A program made the translations under genes and the position numbers. From JARROD01 sp037384225 (GTDB lineage: Bacteria > Pseudomonadota > Gammaproteobacteria > Pseudomonadales > Cellvibrionaceae), in contig JARROD010000353.1 in the NCBI GenBank assembly GCA_037384225.1, forward strand, positions 1-10,082: a stretch of DNA of 10,082 bases. Direction: 5' to 3'. Numbering within the stretch: the stretch's first letter is position 1; each line of letters begins with the position of its first letter. Positions 1 to 6,320 of this stretch are shown piece by piece. Under the pieces are notes generated by a model. That model was not told the origin of the DNA. It made no database searches and saw only the letters and a program-made list of their open reading frames with translations.

Positions 1-2
1 AA

Positions 3-320
3 CAGGCCTTGGAGCGAGTTTTGGCATTTATCGAGGAAAATATAGATCAGGATATAGGGCTGGAGGAAATGGGAGAGATCGTATGCCTCAGTAAATATCA
101 TTTTTTAAGGTGTTTCAGACATACAATTGGCCTGACTCCATACGCTTATCTGACTCAAAGGCGTATTGAGAAAGCCAAACGCCTGCTAATCGGCACGAAA
201 AGCTCGATAATCAATGTCGCCGTCTCCTGTGGATTTTCTTCCAGCAGTCATTTTTCATCCACGTTCAAGCGCTGTATGGGGATAACCCCCAAAGTATTTC
301 GATCGGAATCGCAGCGTTAA
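3..320 (+). CDS. AraC-family transcriptional regulator, C-terminal part (5' end outside window)
   Basis: The frame is open to the left edge (CAG GCC before the TTG at 9), so the gene almost certainly begins outside the window and the TTG is not its true start. The roughly 105 visible residues form a complete AraC/XylS DNA-binding domain. The first helix-turn-helix lies around LEEMGEIVCLSKYHFLRCF. The linker helix contains RRIEKAKRLL. The second HTH is around INVAVSCGFSSSSHFSSTFK, followed by the family signature GITPKVFR. The protein should bind DNA as a transcription activator. The sensing domain and therefore the ligand are not visible. The gene is convergent with the regulator at 341-1444 and ends in a palindrome that overlaps the stop codon. 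The family call is secure; the target genes are unknown, and the operon at 5663-2097 is only a positional guess. Confidence 0.88.
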   Translation, partial: QALERVLAFIEENIDQDIGLEEMGEIVCLSKYHFLRCFRHTIGLTPYAYLTQRRIEKAKRLLIGTKSSIINVAVSCGFSSSSHFSSTFKRCMGITPKVFRSESQR

Positions 321-329
321 CGCTGTTCC
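305..329. terminator. palindrome across the AraC stop codon, possible convergent terminator
   Basis: A perfect 14-nt palindrome, CAGCGTTAACGCTG (312-325), contains the TAA stop of the AraC gene. GGAA (305-308) and TTCC (326-329) can add an outer stem around a 3-nt bulge. It lies in the 20-nt gap between two convergent genes, where a bidirectional terminator would be expected. No T-tract follows on either strand, so intrinsic termination is doubtful. Confidence 0.3.
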
Positions 330-340
330 TTAGGGCGCCT

Positions 341-1444
341 CTAACGGAAAGATGTTGTCAGACTGACATTGCGGCGGTATTCACTGGGAGTAAATTTCAC
401 TATGTTTTTGAAAGATGTACTGAAATAGCGTTGATTTTTAAACCCTACGGCCTCGGCAATGTCAGCGATATTCAAATCTTGTGTTTCCAGTAAATGTTTT
501 GCCTTGAAGATGCGGTACTCTATTAGCAGTTTCTTGGGGCCCTTGCCAATCAAGGTTTTTAACCTGTTTAACAAGTGACCTGAACTGATATGCATTTGTC
601 TGGCCAGATTTTCTACATTCATATTGGAATCTGAATAGTATTGCGCCAATACAATTTCCAGTTTTGAAATGAACTTTTTGTTCTTTGGAGTCAACTTAAA
701 GTTCGATGGAAGTCTGGATAATAGAAAACTTGTATTTGAGTGGTATTGGCTCAGCCTCTTTTGCAGCAGCTTTTCCTGTTGTTGGGTCGAATGAACAGCC
801 GATTTAAATTTATCGGTATCAGCGTATTCGAGAAAATGGCCAAAATCCAATTGGCTGGAATCCGATAGGTGAGTCGACTTGTCATCTGAAGCAGATCGCG
901 GGATCAATGCCGGAATATGAATTTGGAATTCACTGCCAAGTTCCGCCTCACTGGTAACATGGATTTTCCAGTGGTGTATTTTTACCAGATACTTTACCAG
1001 GGTTAAGCCCACTCCAATTTCCCTGCTATTGCCTTTGCTTGTGTCGATTGGCCGGGAAAGAAACTCAAGAATTTTTTTAAGCTTATCCTGATGCAATCCT
1101 TTACCGCTATCTATTATCTTTATCAAAACTGTATTGTTTTTGGTGATGACGACTAAAGTAACTGTTTTATTGGAAGGCGTGTTCTTAAAAGCGTTGGATA
1201 TCAAATTAATCAAGATAAGTTCAATTGAGTAATTCAATGCCAAAACCCGGATTTCTGGCTCGATGTCAAAAACAAATTTAATTTTGTTTTTCGTAGTAAA
1301 ATCAAGAATCGTCGCGCAAAGCTGGCTCACCATGTCACTTAAATTATGAATGTTTAATATTTTCATTAGAACTATCACTAAAAGGAGGGTCTTATCCGTT
1401 TTCTCAGCGTCTGAAACAATGATGGATTTTAAATAACTTCCCAA
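341..1444 (-). CDS. Histidine-kinase-type ATPase fused to AraC DNA-binding domain (HTCS-like, truncated)
   Basis: The protein has 367 residues from a TTG at 1444, or 341 from the ATG at 1366. Neither start has a convincing Shine-Dalgarno, so the start is uncertain. Residues about 55-180 form a HATPase_c domain: N-box around LINLISNAFKNTP (N80, N84), G1 box DSGKGL (112-117) and G2 box GVGLTLVK (144-151). Residues about 255-360 form an AraC HTH with the signature GFKNQRYFSTSFK and FTPSEYRR. This resembles the intracellular half of hybrid two-component (HTCS) regulators, whose usual order is sensor, HisKA, HATPase, receiver, AraC. Here the residues before the N-box contain no H-box, and the ~75-residue linker between the ATPase and HTH domains is too short for a receiver. 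No membrane or periplasmic sensor is present. It may be a truncated remnant or a real ATPase-gated DNA-binding protein. Base composition is AT-rich compared with the operon to its right. Confidence 0.75.
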   Translation of the reverse strand: MGSYLKSIIVSDAEKTDKTLLLVIVLMKILNIHNLSDMVSQLCATILDFTTKNKIKFVFDIEPEIRVLALNYSIELILINLISNAFKNTPSNKTVTLVVITKNNTVLIKIIDSGKGLHQDKLKKILEFLSRPIDTSKGNSREIGVGLTLVKYLVKIHHWKIHVTSEAELGSEFQIHIPALIPRSASDDKSTHLSDSSQLDFGHFLEYADTDKFKSAVHSTQQQEKLLQKRLSQYHSNTSFLLSRLPSNFKLTPKNKKFISKLEIVLAQYYSDSNMNVENLARQMHISSGHLLNRLKTLIGKGPKKLLIEYRIFKAKHLLETQDLNIADIAEAVGFKNQRYFSTSFKNIVKFTPSEYRRNVSLTTSFR

Positions 1445-1524
1445 TTATTGTTTTGTTCAGTATAAAGTACGAGGTGAAAGTAATAGCGCACGAAGCAGGT
1501 CTTGCCTCCCGTAATTTTAATAGC

Positions 1525-1540
1525 AGCTGTAATAACAGCT
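1525..1540. repeat. short hairpin AGCTGT-AATA-ACAGCT
   Basis: Perfect 6-bp arms surround a 4-nt loop. No T-tract is next to it. Role unknown; it lies about 80 nt upstream of the kinase-AraC start, so it could be an operator or leader hairpin. Confidence 0.35.
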
Positions 1541-1668
1541 TGAATAATTGTTGGCCCTGTTCGTCGTATCGTCCACCAAAGGGGCTAACCGAGCCGGCCC
1601 GAGGAGGCAAGTTCCTTCAGAGACACACTGTCAATCCCCTCTGAGTCCATGCGGGTGTTCGGCTGCGC

Positions 1669-1685
1669 GCAAAGCAGTGCTTTGC
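1669..1685. repeat. inverted repeat GCAAAGCA-G-TGCTTTGC
   Basis: Perfect 8-bp arms surround a single central G. It sits in a GC-rich stretch (1640-1760) with further small palindromes, such as CCCCTTGGGG a little downstream. No gene is associated. It could be part of an interspersed repetitive element. Confidence 0.45.
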
Positions 1686-1798
1686 AAACACTTGCTTCAC
1701 CCCTTGGGGCTCGCATGCGGCACCCCTGCCGAAAACGCTCTCTGGAGGGGCTTCGCCTCATTGAATCTCACACTAAACGAAATGATGAACAAGCGGCC

Positions 1799-1846
1799 GT
1801 AGTTAAAATTGTAGTTAAAATTGTAGTTAAAATTGTCGTTAAAACT
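1799..1846. repeat. tandem 12-bp repeat, four copies (GTAGTTAAAATT)
   Basis: Three identical copies of GTAGTTAAAATT are followed by a fourth with two substitutions (GTCGTTAAAACT). The array then decays into GTTGTACTAG. There are no spacers, so this is not a CRISPR array. If read as protein it would give repeated VVKI, but I see no supported gene. It could be a slippage-generated microsatellite or a set of binding sites. Confidence 0.85.
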
Positions 1847-1865
1847 GTTGTACTAGAGAAATACC

Positions 1866-1883
1866 ATCACCAGATAAGGTGAT
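1866..1883. repeat. short hairpin ATCACC-AGATAA-GGTGAT
   Basis: Perfect 6-bp arms with a 6-nt loop lie just downstream of the 12-bp tandem array. No T-run follows on either strand, so a terminator is unlikely. Confidence 0.35.
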
Positions 1884-2011
1884 CCGGATTGGGAAGAATG
1901 TATTTCAATTATTGAATTTTATATATTCTTGCTCTATATGAAAGATATTTTTGAAAAATTTTAATTTTATCTATAGATATATTTACGGGCGTTTAAAAAA
2001 AGCGACGCACT

Positions 2012-2029
2012 ACATGGCAGGCCCCATGT
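2012..2029 (-). terminator. possible weak terminator downstream of the citrate-synthase-like operon
   Basis: On the minus strand ACATGG-ggcctg-CCATGT forms a 6-bp stem. A run of seven Ts (plus-strand As at 1995-2001) follows only after about 10 nt. The separation is larger than usual for an intrinsic terminator. Its position 70-85 nt after the last operon stop makes it a reasonable but weak candidate. Confidence 0.3.
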
Positions 2030-2067
2030 GAGAAGGGGGTAGATTGGCGTGATTGGAGTGAAGCAAC

Positions 2068-2093
2068 TCAGGCAGAGAAAACTGCAGGCCTGA
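2068..2093 (-). terminator. hairpin directly after the last operon stop codon
   Basis: TCAGGC (2068-2073) pairs with GCCTGA (2088-2093), with possible inner CAG/CTG pairing. The hairpin starts 3 nt past the stop of the 2097-2999 gene. No T-tract follows in the minus-strand direction, so it may protect the mRNA 3' end rather than terminate transcription. Confidence 0.3.
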
Positions 2094-2096
2094 ATC

Positions 2097-2999
2097 TCAA
2101 ACGCTTTGGGGGTAATTGCGCGGGGGCTTTCCTTCATAGACAATATTTGTACAGCGCAAAGGAAAAAAGCTGCCTTCCGGGTGCCGGGCGGCATCGGCAG
2201 CACAGAATGAAATGCCGGCACTAAAACATAATATCCATAAATAATATTGTTCCCGTGCACTAAAGCCCTGATCACAAAAGAGAGCGGCCATAAAGCCGGC
2301 TATGTTCAAAAACATTTTTGCATGTCCGGCGTCGAGCAGCACGCTTTCCATTTCAAGGGCGAGCTGAATCATGGGCAAACCGGCAAAACCCAGTTCTTTG
2401 ACCAGGTTCATTAACGGTGGTATGCGTTCATCCCGGCTGGAAACCGGTCGCCCAAACCCTGGTATCCTGGCAATTTTCCGATTTCTGCCTTTGGCCGGGC
2501 GGGCATCATCCGGATGGCTGCTCATTTTTTCATTCAGTATTGAGACCAGCGTTTCGCCCTTGTCACGGCGTTGTTTTATCTCCTGTAACAGGTGTATTGC
2601 GCCCAAAACCGGCTGATTGCCGTAGACAATCGCCTCCGATACCGCGATGCCCGCGCTAATGCCCAGCGCACCGCTGCTGCGCGCGGCTCCCGCCAGGGTA
2701 CCTATGCGATTGTTCCACAGGCGCGGATCCGGATAACTGGCTCCGAGTGACCAAATTGCGTTGAATAGACGTACTTGTTGTTTTGAAGGCATGCGCCGGG
2801 TAATACCAAACATGAGCAGTCCCATCCAGTCCAGATGCTGAAGTTCGTTAAACAGGTCTTTTCCGTTTAATACAACTCGCTCACCGGGAAAATAGGCGCC
2901 GAGGTCAGTCGTCCACTGTTGTTCGTAAAATGNNNNNNNNNNNNNNNNNNNNNNNNNNNNNNNNNNNNNAAGAGAGTGGTCTGGAAATATTGTATTCAT
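2097..2999 (-). CDS. Citrate synthase-fold protein B (citryl-CoA lyase-like), catalytic residues missing
   Basis: This is about 300 residues counting 13 unread ones (11-23) caused by the N gap, the size of the short citryl-CoA lyase/citrate synthase-like group rather than the usual ~380-430-residue citrate synthase. Family landmarks are clear: LNGKDLFNEL (44-53), FGITRRMPS (64-72), IPGFGRPV (179-186) and LNIAGFMAALFCDQGF (231-246). Known family members use two histidines and an aspartate. By my alignment the first histidine (HGGA region) falls in GNQPVLGA (127-134), the GFGH histidine is Arg184, and the aspartate of NVDG is Ala234. The C-terminal R..G..AH segment is also lost. The standard Claisen or lyase reaction is therefore unlikely. 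The ATG overlaps the TGA of the preceding gene (ATGA, 4 nt), which supports this start and implies translational coupling. The likely role is partner of protein A, structural or with altered chemistry. Function unknown. Confidence 0.8.
   Translation of the reverse strand: MNTIFPDHSLXXXXXXXXXXXXXFYEQQWTTDLGAYFPGERVVLNGKDLFNELQHLDWMGLLMFGITRRMPSKQQVRLFNAIWSLGASYPDPRLWNNRIGTLAGAARSSGALGISAGIAVSEAIVYGNQPVLGAIHLLQEIKQRRDKGETLVSILNEKMSSHPDDARPAKGRNRKIARIPGFGRPVSSRDERIPPLMNLVKELGFAGLPMIQLALEMESVLLDAGHAKMFLNIAGFMAALFCDQGFSAREQYYLWILCFSAGISFCAADAARHPEGSFFPLRCTNIVYEGKPPRNYPQSV
2933..2969. other. assembly gap, 37 Ns
   Basis: Thirty-seven unread bases lie in the N-terminal coding part of the second citrate-synthase-like gene, replacing codons near 11-23. 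With the printed length the flanking frames join without a stop, so the gene is probably intact. The true gap length may differ. Confidence 0.99.
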
Positions 3000-3847
3000 G
3001 GTGTATCGGCCTGTGGTTCAGCAGGCGGGCCGGGGTCATTTGTGAGGCGAATTCCCTCGCGGTAAAAGGGGAAATCGCGACTGCCTCGCCAGTGTTGTTC
3101 AATGCTGTGGGCAGCGGCTCCGGGTAGGCGTAATAACAGATAAAGCAATTCTCCCTGCTGTGAACTAAAACCCAGGTCAGTGAGCGCGGCGGCGGCGACT
3201 CCACTCAGGGCAAGTGGTTGTCGCGTCAAGGCTTCCAAGGCACGGCGGTGTTGTTGAAGCCAGTATAAATTGCCTTCGGTCTGGATTTGTGCCAGGTAGT
3301 CGAGTGTCTGCCGAACCGGTGTCGAGCAGCTTTTTCCGTAGGGGGCAAAACCCGGCGGGTGCTCCATAGCAGGCCAGATATCGGTCATATCAGTATCCGT
3401 TGCGCACGTATCTTCCCATTTCCGCAGGTGCAATCGCCACTGTGGGAGGTCACGTTTACACTGCTCCCAGAAGGTTATGGCCTGATACACTTCGCGGGCG
3501 CCGGCAAAGTTGCCGGCGCCCACGGCCAGCGCGGCCATCAGGCAGGAGGCAGCTGTCGACCCGCCGGCACCGGCGGCCATTGCAGCCTGTACGCTGTAAT
3601 CCCTTGGTCCAGGGTTGGCAAGCGCTACAGCCAGGCCGTTCAAACACTGTGTCTGCCGGGGGCTGGGCAGTTCACCGTGAAAAAGCAAAAACAGGTTTTC
3701 GGCCCATGTCACCTTGTCCAGTAAATCACCGTAGACATCATATCCGCCACAGCGGCAAATAGCGGCACTAAAAGGGTTATCGCCTTCTGGAATTTCCTGC
3801 CAAAAGGACGAGTGAATAGCATTGTCTGGGTTTTGCCTGTTACTCAT
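2996..3847 (-). CDS. Citrate synthase-fold protein A (citryl-CoA lyase-like), catalytic residues missing
   Basis: This 283-residue protein has the fold landmarks of the short citrate synthase/citryl-CoA lyase group: ICRCGGYDVYGDLL (30-43), LFHGELPS (55-62), an alanine/glycine-rich helix region (85-117), LTDLGF (222-227) and LRLPGAAAHSIEQ (239-251). The latter matches the R..G..AH segment that contacts substrate in the family. All three expected catalytic positions are altered by my alignment. The HGGA motif reads NFAGA (113-117), GFGH reads GFAPY (166-170), and the NVDG aspartate is Ser215 in ALSG. It is the middle gene of the operon: its ATG lies inside the end of the ThDP gene (8-nt overlap) and its TGA overlaps the next ATG. 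It is clearly related to protein B but diverged, so an old duplication forming a heteromer is plausible. An annotation as active citrate synthase or citryl-CoA lyase would be misleading. Substrate unknown. Confidence 0.8.
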   Translation of the reverse strand: MSNRQNPDNAIHSSFWQEIPEGDNPFSAAICRCGGYDVYGDLLDKVTWAENLFLLFHGELPSPRQTQCLNGLAVALANPGPRDYSVQAAMAAGAGGSTAASCLMAALAVGAGNFAGAREVYQAITFWEQCKRDLPQWRLHLRKWEDTCATDTDMTDIWPAMEHPPGFAPYGKSCSTPVRQTLDYLAQIQTEGNLYWLQQHRRALEALTRQPLALSGVAAAALTDLGFSSQQGELLYLLLRLPGAAAHSIEQHWRGSRDFPFYREGIRLTNDPGPPAEPQADTP

Positions 3848-5663
3848 ATCGCTTTCCGAGAGTCTCGATTCGATTGGTTAAAGGTGGGGGCGCGTCGGGA
3901 TTGATATGTACATCCAGGAGCGTTGGTCCCTCAGCGTCAAACAGTGTCCTGGCGTCGAATTGAAGAAAGTCCATAGGCGATTTTATTGTGTATGCCTGGG
4001 CTCCCAGGCTTTGGGCAAATTCAGCAAAGTGGGATACCGGCATTTCATAACCAATCGGCTCCGCGCCATTCAATCGTTGTCCGTGTTTCACCATTCCCAG
4101 CCCCTGATCGTTTAAAACGATGTAAACGACGGCGAGTTTCTCTTGAATGGCGACGGTTATCTCCTGACCGCTCATTAAAAAACTGCCATCACCGGTAATA
4201 CAGACGATGGGGGTGTGCCTGTTGCCCAGTGCGGCACCTGTGGCAGCACCGATTGCCCAGCCCATGGATGTGAATTCGATGGCTGCGTGAAACCAGCATC
4301 GTTGAGCGGCAGCTCCATTCGAGGGATAGCGGCGTGGATGTAAATAATGGAGCGCCCAGGCGAGACCGGAACCAGAATCGATCAGGTAACAGGTGTCGCT
4401 TGGAAACAGATTTGGCAGTTCACGCATCAGGCGTTGGGGTTCGATTGGCGTACTGTTACGGAGATAACTTAATTCATCGTCCAGTGCGAAGTGCAACTTT
4501 GATTTCTGGCACTGGGTTGTTGTTTCAGCCGTGTGTTTAAAATTCGTGGGTATGGAGCTTGAGTATTTAGAATCTGACTTTTTGAATTCGGTCTTTTCCA
4601 AACGCAGGGAAAGTTGAGAAAAAATCGCTGAAATGTTTCCCCTTATATGCATATTCGACATAGGTGTAAAAGGGAAGTGGGTCTCCTTAGAATCTATATG
4701 AATTAACCTTTGTCTCGGTCCAAGTTTGTTCAGCCATTTGAAGCCCGACCTTTCACTGATCAGGGTGCCGATGCAGACTATAAGTTTGTCCGTATTTTTT
4801 TGCAGGGCATCGCGGGCACTGTTGTGGCCGCCGTAGCCAAAAATTCCGCGAAACCGCGGGTGATAAGGGTCGACATCCCCTTTGGCATGCGGGGTGGCGA
4901 CTATGGCGGCGTCCACCCGTTCAGCGACAGTGATAATCGTGTCCATGGCTTCACTGGCGCCTTTCCCAAGGATAAACAATGTAGAAGGGCGGGACTCAAG
5001 TTCTCGAGCCAGTATTTCAATGTCACCGGGATCGAAAAGGCTTGGTTTATGAAAGAGTAATTCGGGGTTAAAGCGAAATTGCCGGCGGGCGGGCGCACGT
5101 AAAATGTTGACAGGAATGCTCAGGTGTACCGGCCCCGGGTGTGGACCAAGGGCGATCATCACGGCTGTAAATAGCTTTTGCTCCAACTGGTTGGGGTGAG
5201 AAACCAGAGTGCTGTAGCGGGTGCAGTGTTTGAAAAGCCCGACTGAGTCTATACCTGCACAGGAGGAGTCCTGAAAAGCCCGGCATCCAATGTCAGGCAA
5301 TGCTGTTTGGGCGGTAATCAACAGTAGCGGCACATCGTTTTCATAAGCAGAGGCAACTCCTGTAACAAGATTGGTTGTTCCGGGGCCTGTTGTTGCACAA
5401 CAGACACCGAGCCTGCCGGTTTGAAAGGTGTAGCCGTCGGCCATAAAAACCGCACCTGTTTCGTGGCGTGACACAATGGCTGTGGGACCGCCGCGACGGG
5501 CGCTACGGGCCAGGGCATTGTAAAGAGGTTCAATAGCGCCTCCGGGAATGCCAAACACATACTCTATTCCCAGTTGTTGCAGACAAGATACCAGCAAATC
5601 ACCCAGTTCCCAGCGTATATCCGTTTCTTCTAATGTCAGGAATTCGAGATTATTACTATTCAT
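3840..5663 (-). CDS. Thiamine diphosphate-dependent enzyme, acetolactate synthase-like
   Basis: From the ATG at 5663 the protein has 607 residues. The frame stays open to a TTG at 5777, but the usual ~20-residue lead before the first domain favours 5663. No start here has a good Shine-Dalgarno. The N-terminal PYR domain shows GIPGG (38-42), the cofactor-activating glutamate Glu68 in RHETGA, and TTGPGTTN (91-98). AFQDSSCAGID follows the PYR core, as in acetolactate synthases. A central domain lies around 205-340. The C-terminal PP domain carries the Mg-ThDP motif GDGSF (491-495) through ND at 518-519. Such enzymes decarboxylate a 2-oxo acid and release or transfer the two-carbon or acyl unit. 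The WQ segment typical of anabolic acetolactate synthase is replaced by KHGQRLNGAEPIGYE, so a different substrate is likely. It is first in a three-gene operon with two citrate-synthase-like proteins, not with an ALS regulatory subunit. Reaction not assigned. Confidence 0.88.
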   Translation of the reverse strand: MNSNNLEFLTLEETDIRWELGDLLVSCLQQLGIEYVFGIPGGAIEPLYNALARSARRGGPTAIVSRHETGAVFMADGYTFQTGRLGVCCATTGPGTTNLVTGVASAYENDVPLLLITAQTALPDIGCRAFQDSSCAGIDSVGLFKHCTRYSTLVSHPNQLEQKLFTAVMIALGPHPGPVHLSIPVNILRAPARRQFRFNPELLFHKPSLFDPGDIEILARELESRPSTLFILGKGASEAMDTIITVAERVDAAIVATPHAKGDVDPYHPRFRGIFGYGGHNSARDALQKNTDKLIVCIGTLISERSGFKWLNKLGPRQRLIHIDSKETHFPFTPMSNMHIRGNISAIFSQLSLRLEKTEFKKSDSKYSSSIPTNFKHTAETTTQCQKSKLHFALDDELSYLRNSTPIEPQRLMRELPNLFPSDTCYLIDSGSGLAWALHYLHPRRYPSNGAAAQRCWFHAAIEFTSMGWAIGAATGAALGNRHTPIVCITGDGSFLMSGQEITVAIQEKLAVVYIVLNDQGLGMVKHGQRLNGAEPIGYEMPVSHFAEFAQSLGAQAYTIKSPMDFLQFDARTLFDAEGPTLLDVHINPDAPPPLTNRIETLGKRYE

Positions 5664-5812
5664 TTTTTTAGGCCCCATGCGTTTATAACATAATGGCTCT
5701 GGCAGAAAAGAGCCCGAAATACGTTCAAACCGGTAGACACTAGTGGGTTCGGACGTTTTGATTTGACACAAACTCAAGGGTTTTTATTAGACAGTGGCTG
5801 ATTAAGGGACGA

Positions 5813-5833
5813 GCGCGCCCCTAACGGGAGCGC
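5813..5833. repeat. GC-rich hairpin upstream of the ThDP operon
   Basis: GCGCGCCC and GGGAGCGC pair at seven of eight positions around the 5-nt loop CTAAC. It lies 150 nt upstream of the ThDP start codon and would be in the leader if transcription starts above it. No T-run follows on either strand. A 15-nt stretch including the loop (GCGCCCCTAACGGGA) matches 335-349 at 13 positions. Confidence 0.5.
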
Positions 5834-6061
5834 AGCTTAAAATTTCACAATTGCTGCTGGAGATACACCATATATATTTAATCTTTTAAGTGTTACCAGA
5901 ATTTCGAGGAAAAAATTCAAAAAACCATGTATTGACCAAATTATTTCGTGTACGCCCCTAAGCCAGCAAGAATCTAAAAGTTTAAATAGATAAATCGAAA
6001 ACTTTAGTAAAAACGTTTGAGGTTTAGGTCTGCGGAGTGCTTCAATTTTTGTTCCTGGAAA

Positions 6062-6086
6062 AATCGGTCATGCAGCATGGCCGATT
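6062..6086 (-). terminator. strong hairpin with short T-run, terminator-like on minus strand
   Basis: Twelve pairs, 11 Watson-Crick plus one that can be G-U in RNA, form between AATCGGtCATGC and GCATGgCCGATT around a single central A. On the minus strand the stem runs into ATTTTTCC, a short T-tract. The nearest minus-strand gene upstream is the peptidase, whose stop is about 685 nt away, so the hairpin may serve an unannotated transcript, or not be a terminator. Confidence 0.4.
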
Positions 6087-6308
6087 CTGTGTGAAGGGCG
6101 GGATAACCTCAGGAAAATCAATCTGAGCAATTTTTTGAAACTTGTCAGCAGCATCTTAGTATTTTTCCAACACTAAATATGGACAATAGTTTTATAGCCG
6201 GTTGCATCGATAAATCATCACAACTACCTAAAGTTCGAGCAATGTCGTGCATGTCTCTGAATGTGTCTCCAAAGCGTGGGTTACACCACATAAATGCAGG
6301 TTGGACCT

Positions 6309-6316
6309 TAGGAGGT
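6309..6316 (+). promoter_or_regulatory. near-perfect Shine-Dalgarno TAGGAGGT for the FlhE-like gene
   Basis: TAGGAGGT is complementary to the 16S 3' end and is followed four bases later by ATG (6321). It also contains an in-frame TAG stop, so no longer N-terminus is possible. This fixes the start and predicts efficient translation. Confidence 0.85.
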
Positions 6317-6320
6317 CAAA

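Larger units (their letters stand above)
1445..2096. other. 650-nt intergenic region with hairpins and tandem repeats, no convincing gene
   Basis: I find no protein-coding gene here. Short open frames exist on both strands but overlap one another, lack ribosome binding sites and resemble no family I know. The part at 1560-1760 is GC-rich and full of short inverted repeats. The part at 1880-2000 is strongly AT-rich. Distinct elements (1525-1540, 1669-1685, 1799-1846, 1866-1883 and 2012-2093) are listed separately. The abrupt composition change and the truncated look of the regulator ending here suggest a former recombination or insertion site, but no insertion-sequence ends or transposase are visible. 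Confidence 0.55.
5664..6320. other. divergent intergenic region between the ThDP operon and the FlhE-like gene
   Basis: About 650 nt lie between divergent genes and should contain promoters for both. I see no convincing -35/-10 pair on either strand. The sequence is AT-rich (5840-6050) with two clear hairpins (5813-5833 and 6062-6086) and a weak stem CTCAG/CTGAG followed by six Ts (6108-6136, +). No coding frame longer than a few dozen codons has support, apart from the N-terminal extension of the ThDP frame up to 5777. Confidence 0.6.

Noticed and set aside
1799..1846. CRISPR array
   Set aside because: The repeat units are directly adjacent with no spacers and are too short. No cas genes are present.
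1453..1882. Several short open frames on both strands in the spacer
   Set aside because: They overlap each other, lack ribosome binding sites, and cover palindromes and the tandem repeat. The VVKI repeat peptide is only the 12-bp array translated.
3287..3762. Overlapping plus-strand frames of 120-145 codons
   Set aside because: They are antisense to citrate-synthase-like gene A, arginine- and proline-rich in the manner of shadow frames, with no family features.
4710..5060. 116-codon plus-strand frame
   Set aside because: It is antisense to the central domain of the ThDP enzyme and has no independent support.
5664..5777. N-terminal extension of the ThDP enzyme to a TTG at 5777
   Set aside because: The extra 38 residues do not look like part of the fold or a targeting signal. 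The ATG at 5663 gives the usual lead length for the family, although none of the starts has a strong ribosome binding site.
6108..6136. Plus-strand intrinsic terminator CTCAG...CTGAG then six Ts
   Set aside because: The stem is only 5 bp with a 10-nt loop, and there is no plus-strand gene upstream to terminate.
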